DNA from: Planctomycetaceae bacterium
GTDB taxonomy: Bacteria > Planctomycetota > Planctomycetia > Pirellulales > Thermoguttaceae
Direction of reading: 5' to 3'
Length of the DNA: 5,345 nt
NCBI GenBank assembly: GCA_031282385.1
Contig: JAITDV010000452.1
Location: forward strand, 1-5,345
Each line of letters begins with the position of its first letter. Positions within the stretch are counted from its first letter, which is position 1. Of this stretch, positions 1 through 5,345 are shown piece by piece. A program made the position numbers and the translations under genes. The notes under the pieces are model-generated. The model saw only the letters and a list, made by a program, of their open reading frames with translations. It had not been told where the DNA came from and ran no database searches.

Positions 1-115
1 TAACAATAGCAAACACTCAAAAATAATCAGTCTGTAGCCATTTTTATGAAATAAGAATTTATATAACTTCAATAGTTATAGGCACTTAACAAAAAAAGCC
101 TCCGGAACTTCGGTT
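1..115. other. AT-rich left edge, no supported gene
   Basis: No convincing coding region is visible and stops are frequent on both strands. A perfect 7-bp inverted repeat (TATAACT at 62-68, AGTTATA at 74-80, 5-base loop) could be an operator dyad or an AT-rich hairpin. On the minus strand, downstream of tatD and of repeat copy 1, a short GC-rich stretch (98-113) runs into seven T residues (complement of 91-97). Its stem is only 3-4 bp, so it is at best a weak terminator for tatD. Confidence 0.4.
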
Positions 116-218
116 TAAACTGTTCACACTTGAATTTTCCTTTACCGCCGCATGCTTGCCTATCTGAAAGCAGACTTTTACGCTCTTGAGTCAGGCAATT
201 TATAGTACGAGCTGTATA
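116..218 (+). repeat. MITE-like repeat, copy 1
   Basis: This is a full-length copy of about 103 bases in the window's repeat family. End A begins TAAACTGTTCACACTTGAAT at 116. End B finishes near 218 with AGTACGAGCTGTATA, which has two substitutions against the AGTACGAACAGTATA type. The central hairpin has decayed to about 5 bp (TGCTT against AAGCA) because of changes in the left arm. End B lies 7 bases past the tatD stop codon, so the tatD mRNA would run straight into the repeat. There is no U-run after the hairpin, so it is not a standard intrinsic terminator. Confidence 0.85.
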
Positions 219-225
219 GAGTTCT

Positions 226-1044
226 CTACATAATTTTGATTAATCTTTTTGCGTTTTGAGTTGTGATTTTTGCTATATATTCTACGGATTCTTGTCGTAA
301 TTCAGCTAGTCTTATTGCAACCATAACAACATACGACGGCTCATTTCTCTTTAATTGTCCTCTAAACGGATGCGGTACTAAATACGGAGAATCCGTCTCA
401 ATCAAAAGCCTTTCCGCAGGAATAATCTTGGCAACCTCATGCAATCCGGTAAATTTTTCGTTACGATAAGTTACCTGCGCAGCAAAACTGACATAAAATC
501 CAAGATCAATCACTTCCATTGCCTGCTCCCTTGTTCCATTGAACGAATGTATTACCCCAGTCAGCCCCTTTGAACGCCGCAATATCGGTAACACATCATC
601 CCACGCATCCCGACAATGTATCAAAATCGGTTTGCCCAAACGAATCGATAAGTCAATATGACGGCAAAAAAGATCAACTTGCGTTTCCATCGGCGTAATG
701 TTTCTGTACCTGTCCAACCCCGTCTCACCAATCGCAACAACATCATCACGTTCCGCAAGCTCACACAACTTCCGCCAATCCACATCAATAGAATCCACAT
801 TCGAATTAGGATGAATACCAACCGCCGCATAAAATTCAGTCAACAACGAAGCAAACTCAACACAACTACGGCTAGATCGCAAATCAGTTCCGGGCAATAC
901 CACACCCGACACCGAAACCAATTTACCATCCACTTTATGTACCCCGCTAAGCCTAGAAAAAACTACTCCACGATCAACATCAAATTCCGCCGAATCTAAA
1001 TGCGCATGCGTGTCAAATACAGTTATCACATCAGATGTTTTCAT
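226..1044 (-). CDS. tatD: TatD family metal-dependent hydrolase / DNase
   Basis: The 272-residue protein is a TatD-family member of the amidohydrolase superfamily, a TIM-barrel metal-dependent nuclease. Family members act as 3'-5' exonucleases in the cytoplasm in DNA repair or turnover; the cellular substrate here is inferred. All expected metal-site motifs are present: DTHAHLD (H13, H15), GIHPN (H78), GETGLD (E107), LIHCRD (H143), IHSF (H166) and ETDSPYL (D218). The length is close to the usual 255-270 residues, so the gene looks intact. I chose the ATG at 1044. A TTG four codons upstream (1056) is in frame and has a weak purine stretch before it, but the extra residues lie outside the conserved barrel. 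The leader holds a possible TTGACC -35 (complement 1086-1091) and TAAAAT -10 (complement 1066-1071), but the 14-base spacer is too short for a confident call. The gene is flanked by repeats on both sides and appears to be transcribed alone. Paralogues such as YcfH and YjjV cannot be separated from TatD by sequence reading alone. Confidence 0.93.
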   Translation of the reverse strand: MKTSDVITVFDTHAHLDSAEFDVDRGVVFSRLSGVHKVDGKLVSVSGVVLPGTDLRSSRSCVEFASLLTEFYAAVGIHPNSNVDSIDVDWRKLCELAERDDVVAIGETGLDRYRNITPMETQVDLFCRHIDLSIRLGKPILIHCRDAWDDVLPILRRSKGLTGVIHSFNGTREQAMEVIDLGFYVSFAAQVTYRNEKFTGLHEVAKIIPAERLLIETDSPYLVPHPFRGQLKRNEPSYVVMVAIRLAELRQESVEYIAKITTQNAKRLIKIM

Positions 1045-1119
1045 AATTAAATTCAAATTCTTTCAATTTTATCCAAATTTCAGTTGGTCAAAATTGAATA
1101 AAAATTTTAAATCATCCTA

Positions 1120-1222
1120 CATATATTTCGTACAATAAATTGAGCGACTCAAGAGCGTAAAAGCCTGCTTTCAGATAGGTAAGCAGGCAACGGTAAACGA
1201 AATTTAAAGTGTGAACAGTTTA
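1120..1222 (-). repeat. MITE-like repeat, copy 2, overlapping the ilvD stop codon
   Basis: This is a full-length copy of about 103 bases, inverted relative to copy 1. End B is on the left (about 1120-1141, ATTTCGTACAATAAATT part best kept) and end A on the right, finishing GTGTGAACAGTTTA at 1222. The hairpin is perfect: GCCTGCTT at 1163-1170, a 10-base loop, and AAGCAGGC at 1181-1188. The last three bases, read on the minus strand, are the TAA stop codon of ilvD. The copy fills almost all of the space between ilvD and the tatD leader. Confidence 0.88.
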
Positions 1223-3058
1223 TTCTGTTTGTTCTTTTATTTTCAAGATACCTCCCGTGTCTGCACTGGTTGCCATTGCTCTGTATTTTGCAAGGTATCC
1301 GGTGTTTATTTTTGGCGAGTGTTGCGGGATTTTTCTTAACATTAATTCTTCTTCGGTCAATTTGATATTGAGTTTTCTTGCCGGAATATCAATTTCAATT
1401 ACATCTCCGTTTTGCACCAATCCAATTGTTCCGCCCGCAGCAGCTTCAGGACTAACATGTCCTATACTCGCACCGGCAGTACCGCCGCTAAATCGTCCGT
1501 CCGTAATCAACGCAACACTATCATCAAGTTTAACCCCCTTAATCGCTGTTGTCGGTCCCAACATCTCTTGCATTCCTGGTCCGCCTTTAGGTCCCTCAAA
1601 ACGTACAACAACAACATCACCCGCTTTAACCTTACCACTCGTGATTCCGTTATATGCCTCCGGCTCTGAATCAAAAACTACCGCCGGTCCCGAATGCCGC
1701 AACATTCCGGGTAAAACGCCTGCCGTCTTAACCACCGCACCTTTTGGCGCCAAATTACCATACAAAACCGCAAGACCGCCAGTTTGTGAATACGCCTTAT
1801 CACAAGTCCGAATACAATCAAACGGATCAAACGAAAGTTTAGCTTCAGATAAATTTTTATTGCTCTGCTTAATACAAAACGCTTTATTTGTACGTTTATT
1901 CCCGCGTGTTACAGCGTACATTTTTAATGCTTCAGATGATACTTTTTTTGACCTGATATCCCAGTTGTTTATCATTTGACCAAGAGTTTTGCCGCTTATC
2001 GTCGTCGCTTTTTCATTAAGCAATTTTGGATTGCCTCGTCGTATCTCACCCAAAATTGTGTGAACTCCGCCAGCATTGTGAACATCCTCAATATGATAAT
2101 CACAACTCGGAGATACCTTGCAAATTGTCGGAGTGCGCTCGCTCAATTCATTGAACTTGCTCATCGTATAACTCAATCCCGCCTCATTCGCTACCGCCAA
2201 CAAATGCAACACCGTATTCGTACTGCCGCCCATCGCCAAATCAAGTATCATCGCATTGTCAATCGCCTCCGCCGTAATAATATCACGCGGCAAAATTTTT
2301 ATCTTCGACTTGCCCGACTTGTCCAACTCCAATTCATATACCATTTGAACAATTCTTTTTGCCGCACGTTTAAATAAACTTTGACGATGCTGACTTGTTG
2401 CCAACAATGTACCGTTGCCCGGTAACGCAATCCCAATCGCCTCACAAAGACAATTCATACTGTTCGCCGTAAACATCCCGCTGCACGAACCACACGTCGG
2501 ACACGCACGCCGCTCAACATCAAGTAACTCCGCAGCAGATAACTTGCCGTTCAACTTCGCCGCAGTTTTGGAAAATACTGAAATCAAATCCAACGGCTCA
2601 CCGTTTTCATTTTGCCCGGCTTCCATCGGACCGCCGCTGACAAATATCGTCGGAATATTACAACGTACCGCCGCCATTAACATTCCGGGCGTTACCTTAT
2701 CGCAATTCGGAATACAAATCATCCCGTCAAACCGATGTGCATTCAACATCACTTCAATCGAATCCGCAATTATTTCACGACTCGCAAGCGAATATTTCAT
2801 TCCTTCATGCCCCATCGCAATCCCATCACAAACGCCTATCGAATTAAAAACAAATGGAACACCACCCGCATCAATAACACTTTTTTTGACAAATTGAGCA
2901 ACCTCATTCAAATGAACATGACCAGGTATCACATCAACATGCGAACTAACCACTGCAATAAACGGCTTGCCAAAATCCGATTCCGAAACCCCACACGCCC
3001 GCAATAAACTTCGATGCGGCGCACGAATATCTCCTTTTTTAATTGTATCTGATCTCAT
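1220..3058 (-). CDS. ilvD: Dihydroxy-acid dehydratase
   Basis: This 612-residue cytoplasmic enzyme dehydrates 2,3-dihydroxy-isovalerate and 2,3-dihydroxy-3-methylvalerate to the 2-oxo acids that precede valine, leucine and isoleucine (and pantothenate). It belongs to the IlvD/Edd family and is full length (E. coli IlvD has 616 residues). Fe-S and Mg site residues, matched to E. coli IlvD, are C119 with D120 and K121 (NCDK), C192 (CGSCSGM) and D78 (GVCDG). E498 (GPGMQEM) and the catalytic serine S524 (DGRFSGG) are also present. C77 in GVCDG is an aspartate in E. coli and may bear on the cluster type; this is inference. The start is fixed by the family-typical N-terminus MRSDTIKKG. No Shine-Dalgarno site precedes it. 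The GGAG inside codons 8-10 leads to no in-frame start nearby. The stop codon lies in repeat copy 2, and end A of copy 3 sits 10 bases before the ATG. No other branched-chain amino acid gene is in the window. Confidence 0.97.
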   Translation of the reverse strand: MRSDTIKKGDIRAPHRSLLRACGVSESDFGKPFIAVVSSHVDVIPGHVHLNEVAQFVKKSVIDAGGVPFVFNSIGVCDGIAMGHEGMKYSLASREIIADSIEVMLNAHRFDGMICIPNCDKVTPGMLMAAVRCNIPTIFVSGGPMEAGQNENGEPLDLISVFSKTAAKLNGKLSAAELLDVERRACPTCGSCSGMFTANSMNCLCEAIGIALPGNGTLLATSQHRQSLFKRAAKRIVQMVYELELDKSGKSKIKILPRDIITAEAIDNAMILDLAMGGSTNTVLHLLAVANEAGLSYTMSKFNELSERTPTICKVSPSCDYHIEDVHNAGGVHTILGEIRRGNPKLLNEKATTISGKTLGQMINNWDIRSKKVSSEALKMYAVTRGNKRTNKAFCIKQSNKNLSEAKLSFDPFDCIRTCDKAYSQTGGLAVLYGNLAPKGAVVKTAGVLPGMLRHSGPAVVFDSEPEAYNGITSGKVKAGDVVVVRFEGPKGGPGMQEMLGPTTAIKGVKLDDSVALITDGRFSGGTAGASIGHVSPEAAAGGTIGLVQNGDVIEIDIPARKLNIKLTEEELMLRKIPQHSPKINTGYLAKYRAMATSADTGGILKIKEQTE

Positions 3059-3068
3059 CTTAATTTTT

Positions 3069-3171
3069 TAAACTGTTCACACTTTAAATTCCCATTGCCG
3101 TCGCCTGCTTACCTGTCGGAAAGCAGGCTTTGACGCTCTCGAATTACGCAAATTATAGCATGAACAGTATA
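3069..3171 (+). repeat. MITE-like repeat, copy 3, immediately upstream of ilvD
   Basis: This full-length copy has end A at 3069 (TAAACTGTTCACACTTTAAA) and end B ending GAACAGTATA at 3171. The two ends, taken as inverted repeats, match at 17 of 22 positions by hand alignment. The hairpin is perfect at 8 bp: GCCTGCTT 3103-3110, loop 3111-3120, AAGCAGGC 3121-3128. It lies just before the ilvD ATG, so nearly the whole copy would form the ilvD 5' leader if transcription begins at end B. Confidence 0.9.
3152..3160 (-). promoter_or_regulatory. Extended -10 promoter motif for ilvD inside repeat copy 3
   Basis: Read on the minus strand, the bases are TGCTATAAT: a perfect TATAAT hexamer with the TG of an extended -10 element one base upstream. 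Other copies have TATAAA or a poorer match at this place, without the TG. No good -35 hexamer is found 16-19 bases upstream, which an extended -10 can tolerate. A start about 7 bases downstream would give a leader of roughly 85 bases carrying the repeat's hairpin, ending at the ilvD ATG. This is inferred from sequence only. Confidence 0.4.
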
Positions 3172-3190
3172 TTCTAATCGAATAATTTGT

Positions 3191-3212
3191 AATTTCTACT
3201 AGACAGTTATTA
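3191..3212 (+). repeat. Probable relic end B of a further repeat copy
   Basis: The bases AATTTCTACTAGACAGTTAT plus TA resemble end B (AATTTATAGTACGAACAGTA plus TA) once a single-base gap is allowed on each side. AATTT, two TA steps, ACAGT and the terminal TA are shared. It directly abuts end A of copy 4 at 3214. No matching internal sequence lies to its left, so it would be a solo, degenerate end. In AT-rich DNA chance similarity is possible. Confidence 0.35.
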
Positions 3213-3213
3213 A

Positions 3214-3306
3214 TAAACTGTTCGTACTTTAAATTTCCATTGCCGCCGCCGAAAGCAGACTTTTACGCTCTTGAGCCATACAATTTTATAGTATAAACTG
3301 ACTGTA
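3214..3306 (+). repeat. MITE-like repeat, copy 4, lacking one hairpin arm
   Basis: End A starts at 3214 (TAAACTGTTCGTACTTTAAA) and end B is degenerate, ending near 3306 after TATAGTATAAACTGACTGTA. Against the other copies it lacks 13 bases (TGCTTACCTATCT in the consensus) between GCCGCC and GAAAGCAG at about 3248-3251, so it cannot form the hairpin. Its orientation is the same as copy 3, which lies in tandem 42 bases to the left. The right boundary is uncertain by several bases because of small insertions. Confidence 0.8.
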
Positions 3307-3423
3307 CATTGAGAATCTCCAGCAAAATACAAATTTAGATTTTTAGCGGCTCATTGATTGCTATTCCGCAATCAGATAACAAATGGTATGATTGTAATCA
3401 GGATTAATGAATATTCACGCAAA
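3307..3423. other. Unique spacer with a 7-bp perfect hairpin, no gene
   Basis: This is the only sizeable non-repeat part in the middle of the divergent ilvD/moxR gap. It contains TGATTGC at 3355-3361 and GCAATCA at 3368-3374 around a 6-base loop, a perfect 7-bp stem that a T-G wobble can extend. No T-run follows on either strand, so it does not look like an intrinsic terminator. It could be an operator or RNA hairpin between the divergent promoters. No supported coding region is seen. Confidence 0.4.
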
Positions 3424-3530
3424 TATACTGTTAGTACTATAAATTGCGCGGCTCAAGAGAATAAAAGCCCGCCTGCTTTCCGATAGGTAAGCAGACGACG
3501 GTAAAGGGAATTTAAAGTGTGAACAGTTTA
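3424..3530 (-). repeat. MITE-like repeat, copy 5, upstream of the moxR-type gene
   Basis: This 107-base copy is inverted relative to copies 1, 3 and 4. End B begins TATACTGTTAGTACTATAAA at 3424 and end A finishes GTGTGAACAGTTTA at 3530; the ends match as inverted repeats at 17 of 22 positions by hand. It carries four extra bases next to the hairpin (AAGCCCGCCTGC where other copies have AAGCCTGC), and its stem is down to 6 bp (CTGCTT 3473-3478, AAGCAG 3489-3494). End A points toward the moxR start, 86 bases away. The TACTATAAATTG near end B could act as a -10 region reading toward moxR, but no good -35 is seen. Confidence 0.9.
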
Positions 3531-3616
3531 AAACATTCCACTGAATAAATACTAAAATTTGATTTTTTTAATAACCAACAATTCTTTATTGAACACGAAA
3601 ATAACTTTAGAAAATT

Positions 3617-4735
3617 ATGTCAAGCGATCGCCCATCACCAACTCCACCAGTACCGCCAACCATATCCGCCGCACCTAATACAAATCAAACCAACACAAAC
3701 CAACCCGTAAGTACCCGAAACTTGCGCGACGTATTGCTTGAATTCGGGCAACATTGCCGACTCATGCAAGATGAGTTAGGTAAAGTAATCATCGGACAAT
3801 CTACTGTAATTCGCCAAATTCTTGCTGCAATTTTTACCCGCGGACATTGCCTACTCGAAGGCGTACCCGGTCTCGCAAAAACTCTAATGGTCAGCACAAT
3901 CGCACGCATACTCGATATAAACTTCAAACGAATACAATTCACTCCAGACTTGATGCCTTCAGACATTACAGGTACTTCCGTATTAGACGAAGACGACAAC
4001 GGACGACGTAACTTCAGATTCGTTGAAGGTCCCGTGTTTACTAATATTTTGCTTGCCGACGAAATTAACCGCACGCCGCCAAAAACTCAAGCCGCACTAC
4101 TACAAGCAATGCAAGAACACGAAGTTACCGTCGGACAAACTACATACCAATTGCCAGACCCATTTTTCACAATCGCAACCCAAAATCCAATTGAACAAGA
4201 AGGAACTTACCCCTTGCCCGAAGCACAACTTGACCGATTCATGTTCAACATAAAAATCGATTACCCAACACTTGACGAAGAAGAACGAATCCTAACCGCA
4301 ACAACACGCGGCGAAAAAGCTGATGTAAGAAAAATTCTTAGCGGAAAACTAATCGTCAATCTGCAAAAACTCGTCGGAAGTGTTGCCGTCAGTCAATACA
4401 TTGTCAAATACGTCGCAAATTTAGTTAGAGCAACTCGCCCAAAAGATGACTCCGCACCAAAATTTGTTCGTGAACTTGTTGACTGGGGCGCAGGACCTCG
4501 CGCTGGACAATATTTAATTCACGGCGGAAAAGCATTGGCAGCAATGGACGGACGATTCTCGGTTGCTATCGACGACATCAGAGCTTGTGCAATACCTGTT
4601 CTAAGACACAGAATCAGCACAAACTTCCAAGCACAAGCCGAAGAAACAACAAACGAAGACATAATAAAAAAACTAATCGCAGAAGTACCAACTCCACCTA
4701 TCGATAAATTTGAAAAAAACGTAACTATTCAGTAA
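3617..4735 (+). CDS. MoxR family AAA+ ATPase
   Basis: The 372-residue protein is a MoxR-family AAA+ ATPase, a group thought to act as cytoplasmic chaperones that mature or insert cofactors into partner proteins, often with VWA-domain partners. The AAA core starts near residue 36 after a Pro/Thr/Asn-rich, probably disordered tail (1-34). It has Walker A GVPGLAKT (82-89), Walker B ILLADEIN (D148, E149), sensor 1 ATQNP (N190), a candidate arginine finger R207 in LDRF, and sensor 2 GAGPRAG (R295). The AAA lid domain covers about 240-355. It ends with a short Pro-rich tail. All ATPase residues are present, so the enzyme should be active. The ATG at 3617 gives the full core but has no SD-like sequence. 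The usual neighbours (DUF58, VWA or transglutaminase-like genes) do not follow; a truncated repeat and a DUF167 gene do. The wording of the core is like planctomycete MoxR proteins, by memory. The specific target is unknown. Confidence 0.93.
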   Translation: MSSDRPSPTPPVPPTISAAPNTNQTNTNQPVSTRNLRDVLLEFGQHCRLMQDELGKVIIGQSTVIRQILAAIFTRGHCLLEGVPGLAKTLMVSTIARILDINFKRIQFTPDLMPSDITGTSVLDEDDNGRRNFRFVEGPVFTNILLADEINRTPPKTQAALLQAMQEHEVTVGQTTYQLPDPFFTIATQNPIEQEGTYPLPEAQLDRFMFNIKIDYPTLDEEERILTATTRGEKADVRKILSGKLIVNLQKLVGSVAVSQYIVKYVANLVRATRPKDDSAPKFVRELVDWGAGPRAGQYLIHGGKALAAMDGRFSVAIDDIRACAIPVLRHRISTNFQAQAEETTNEDIIKKLIAEVPTPPIDKFEKNVTIQ

Positions 4736-4740
4736 CATAA

Positions 4741-4779
4741 CAGGCGACGGTAAAGGAAAATTAAAGTGTGAACAGTTTA
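4741..4779 (-). repeat. MITE-like repeat, copy 6, truncated to end A
   Basis: Only the end A part remains, from CAGGCGACGGTAAAGG to GTGTGAACAGTTTA at 4779. The break is at the base of the family hairpin, five bases after the moxR stop codon. The remaining half carries AAAGGA (4752-4757) followed 10 bases later by GTG (4768), which is in frame with the DUF167 gene. End A again points toward the downstream start codon. Confidence 0.85.
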
Positions 4780-4794
4780 ATAAATTTCACGTAT

Positions 4795-5073
4795 ATGTTT
4801 TCAGAAGTTTCAGAAGGTGTGTTGATAGATGTTCGTGCTTGTCCGGGGGCAAAACGTAATGAAATTCGCGGGATTCACAATGACACTATCAAAGTCGCCG
4901 TAACACAACAACCCGAAAAAGGCAAAGCAAACAAAGCAATTCGAGAACAACTGGCAAAAGCATTAAAACTAAAATTATCGCAAATTGATCTAATAAGCGG
5001 AGAAACTTCATCCTCAAAAAAATTTTTGTTACGAAATATAAAAATCGAAGAAATAAAAGAACGAATAGTATAG
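4795..5073 (+). CDS. DUF167 / YggU family protein
   Basis: This 92-residue protein belongs to the small DUF167 (YggU/UPF0235) family, whose biochemical role is not established. Visible family features are an N-terminal strand with VRACPGAKRNEI (13-24), the conserved PEKGKANKAI (40-49) that opens the main helix, and ISGETSSSKK (67-76) before the last strand. The length fits the family (about 75-105). I chose ATG at 4795 since the domain begins right after it. A GTG at 4768 would add nine residues (with start, MNSLINFTY) that are partly encoded by repeat copy 6. That GTG has an SD-like AAAGGA 10 bases upstream and the ATG has none, so the longer form is a real alternative. The gene is 59 bases after moxR on the same strand and may be co-transcribed. 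Confidence 0.85.
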   Translation: MFSEVSEGVLIDVRACPGAKRNEIRGIHNDTIKVAVTQQPEKGKANKAIREQLAKALKLKLSQIDLISGETSSSKKFLLRNIKIEEIKERIV

Positions 5074-5124
5074 TTAAATTTTTGACAATATGGAACTTCT
5101 AAAAACCACGTTTTCCAAAAATAG

Positions 5125-5158
5125 CGTCCTTAAAAATAAAGACGTGTAAATATTTTTT
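5125..5158 (+). terminator. Weak hairpin plus T-run after the DUF167 gene
   Basis: CGTCCTT (5125-5131) can pair with AAGACG (5139-5144) with one bulged C, and a run of six T (5153-5158) follows after a short AT stretch. It sits 52 bases past the DUF167 stop. The stem is short and the T-run is eight bases away, so this is a weak candidate for an intrinsic terminator. Confidence 0.3.
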
Positions 5159-5182
5159 GTCTAAAAATGTGAAATTTAGACA
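5158..5182. other. Perfect 8-bp AT-rich inverted repeat
   Basis: TGTCTAAA (5158-5165) and TTTAGACA (5175-5182) form a perfect stem with a 9-base loop. T-rich sequence follows on the plus strand, and a run of A residues follows on the minus strand. It could aid plus-strand transcription termination after DUF167, or be an operator dyad. The low GC content makes a strong terminator unlikely. Confidence 0.35.
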
Positions 5183-5345
5183 GTAAGTTTGATTTTTCTT
5201 TTTTTGGTTTTCTTCGCGATTGTTTCTTGATTTTTTCGCGAATCGTCGTATTGAGATGGTGTTTTCCCGCTATCTAGTTGTCCCTGAAAAAGTCATTTGG
5301 TGCTATAAATTCTTGGCTTATCTGGTTGCAATTTAGAGTTATAAT
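5179..5345 (-). other. Possible decayed or partial minus-strand gene end
   Basis: Two minus-strand frames stay open in this AT-rich tail. One enters from the right edge and stops with TAG at complement 5274-5276 (ending IAPNDFFRDN). The other is open for 38 codons before a TAA at complement 5176-5178 and would encode a Lys-rich tail containing QETIAKKTKKRKIKLTV. They could be the two halves of one frameshifted C-terminus, or the first frame could be a true gene end. No start codon, domain or homology is recognisable, so this is only a possibility. Confidence 0.15.

Noticed and set aside
1..72. Minus-strand open stretch of about 24 codons from a TTG to the left edge, hydrophobic
   Set aside because: It is short, has no ATG or ribosome site, and AT-rich DNA readily gives hydrophobic codons; nothing supports a gene start.
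658..999. Plus-strand open frame opposite tatD
   Set aside because: It is antisense to the conserved TatD motifs, and its Arg/Asn/Thr-rich composition is what an out-of-frame reading gives.
1163..1188. Repeat hairpin as a classical intrinsic terminator for ilvD or tatD
   Set aside because: The 8-bp stem is good, but no T-run follows on either strand in any copy.
1257..1979. Long plus-strand open frame opposite ilvD (240 codons)
   Set aside because: It is the antisense shadow of ilvD, which has every family motif; the opposite frame shows no domain or plausible start signal.
3024..3040. AAAAAAGGAG near the ilvD start as a ribosome binding site for a later start
   Set aside because: It lies inside codons 6-10; the GTG shortly after is out of frame, and the family N-terminus MRSD begins at 3058.
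116..3530. Repeats as a CRISPR array
   Set aside because: The copies are about 103 bases, in mixed orientation, separated by whole genes and with terminal inverted repeats; no regular spacers or cas genes are present.
3685..4074. Minus-strand open frame opposite the moxR-type gene
   Set aside because: It overlaps the conserved Walker A region of a clear MoxR protein and has no recognisable features of its own.

Overview
The window is a 5.3 kb chromosomal stretch with four ordinary bacterial genes: tatD-like and ilvD on the minus strand, then a MoxR-type AAA+ ATPase gene and a short DUF167/YggU gene on the plus strand. There is no rRNA, tRNA, CRISPR array or transposase gene. The MoxR protein reads like those of the Planctomycetota and wider PVC group, and none of the four favoured start codons has a strong Shine-Dalgarno site at the usual distance. 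Both points fit a moderately AT-rich PVC-type or similar Gram-negative bacterium. This placement is from memory of the families and is tentative.

Layout from left to right: an AT-rich edge (1-115); repeat copy 1 (116-218); tatD (1044 down to 226); a short tatD leader; repeat copy 2 (1120-1222), whose outer end contains the ilvD stop codon; ilvD (3058 down to 1220); a 558-base divergent gap (3059-3616) with repeat copies 3, 4 and 5, a probable relic end and a separate hairpin; the moxR-type gene (3617-4735); a truncated repeat copy 6 (4741-4779); the DUF167 gene (4795-5073); and an AT-rich tail with weak hairpins and a possible decayed minus-strand gene end.

The main signal beyond the genes is a family of about 103-base repeats. 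Each full copy has imperfect terminal inverted repeats of about 22 bases, TA at both ends, and an off-centre hairpin of up to 8 bp. There are five copies with both ends, one truncated copy and one probable relic end. They touch every gap between genes and make up roughly 40% of the non-coding bases. They have no coding capacity, so they look like a MITE (non-autonomous miniature transposon), perhaps moved by a TA-targeting IS630/Tc1-mariner type transposase encoded elsewhere. Several sit where they could affect gene expression: one supplies the ilvD stop codon, one lies 10 bases before the ilvD start and holds an extended -10 promoter motif, and one places an SD-like sequence and an in-frame GTG ahead of the DUF167 gene.

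The four genes do not form a known pathway. IlvD makes branched-chain 2-oxo acids, the TatD-like protein is a metal-dependent nuclease, MoxR proteins are chaperone-like ATPases usually next to DUF58/VWA genes (absent here), and DUF167 has no settled function. I see no clear new defence or metabolic system. The repeat family and its junctions with genes are the part worth following up.
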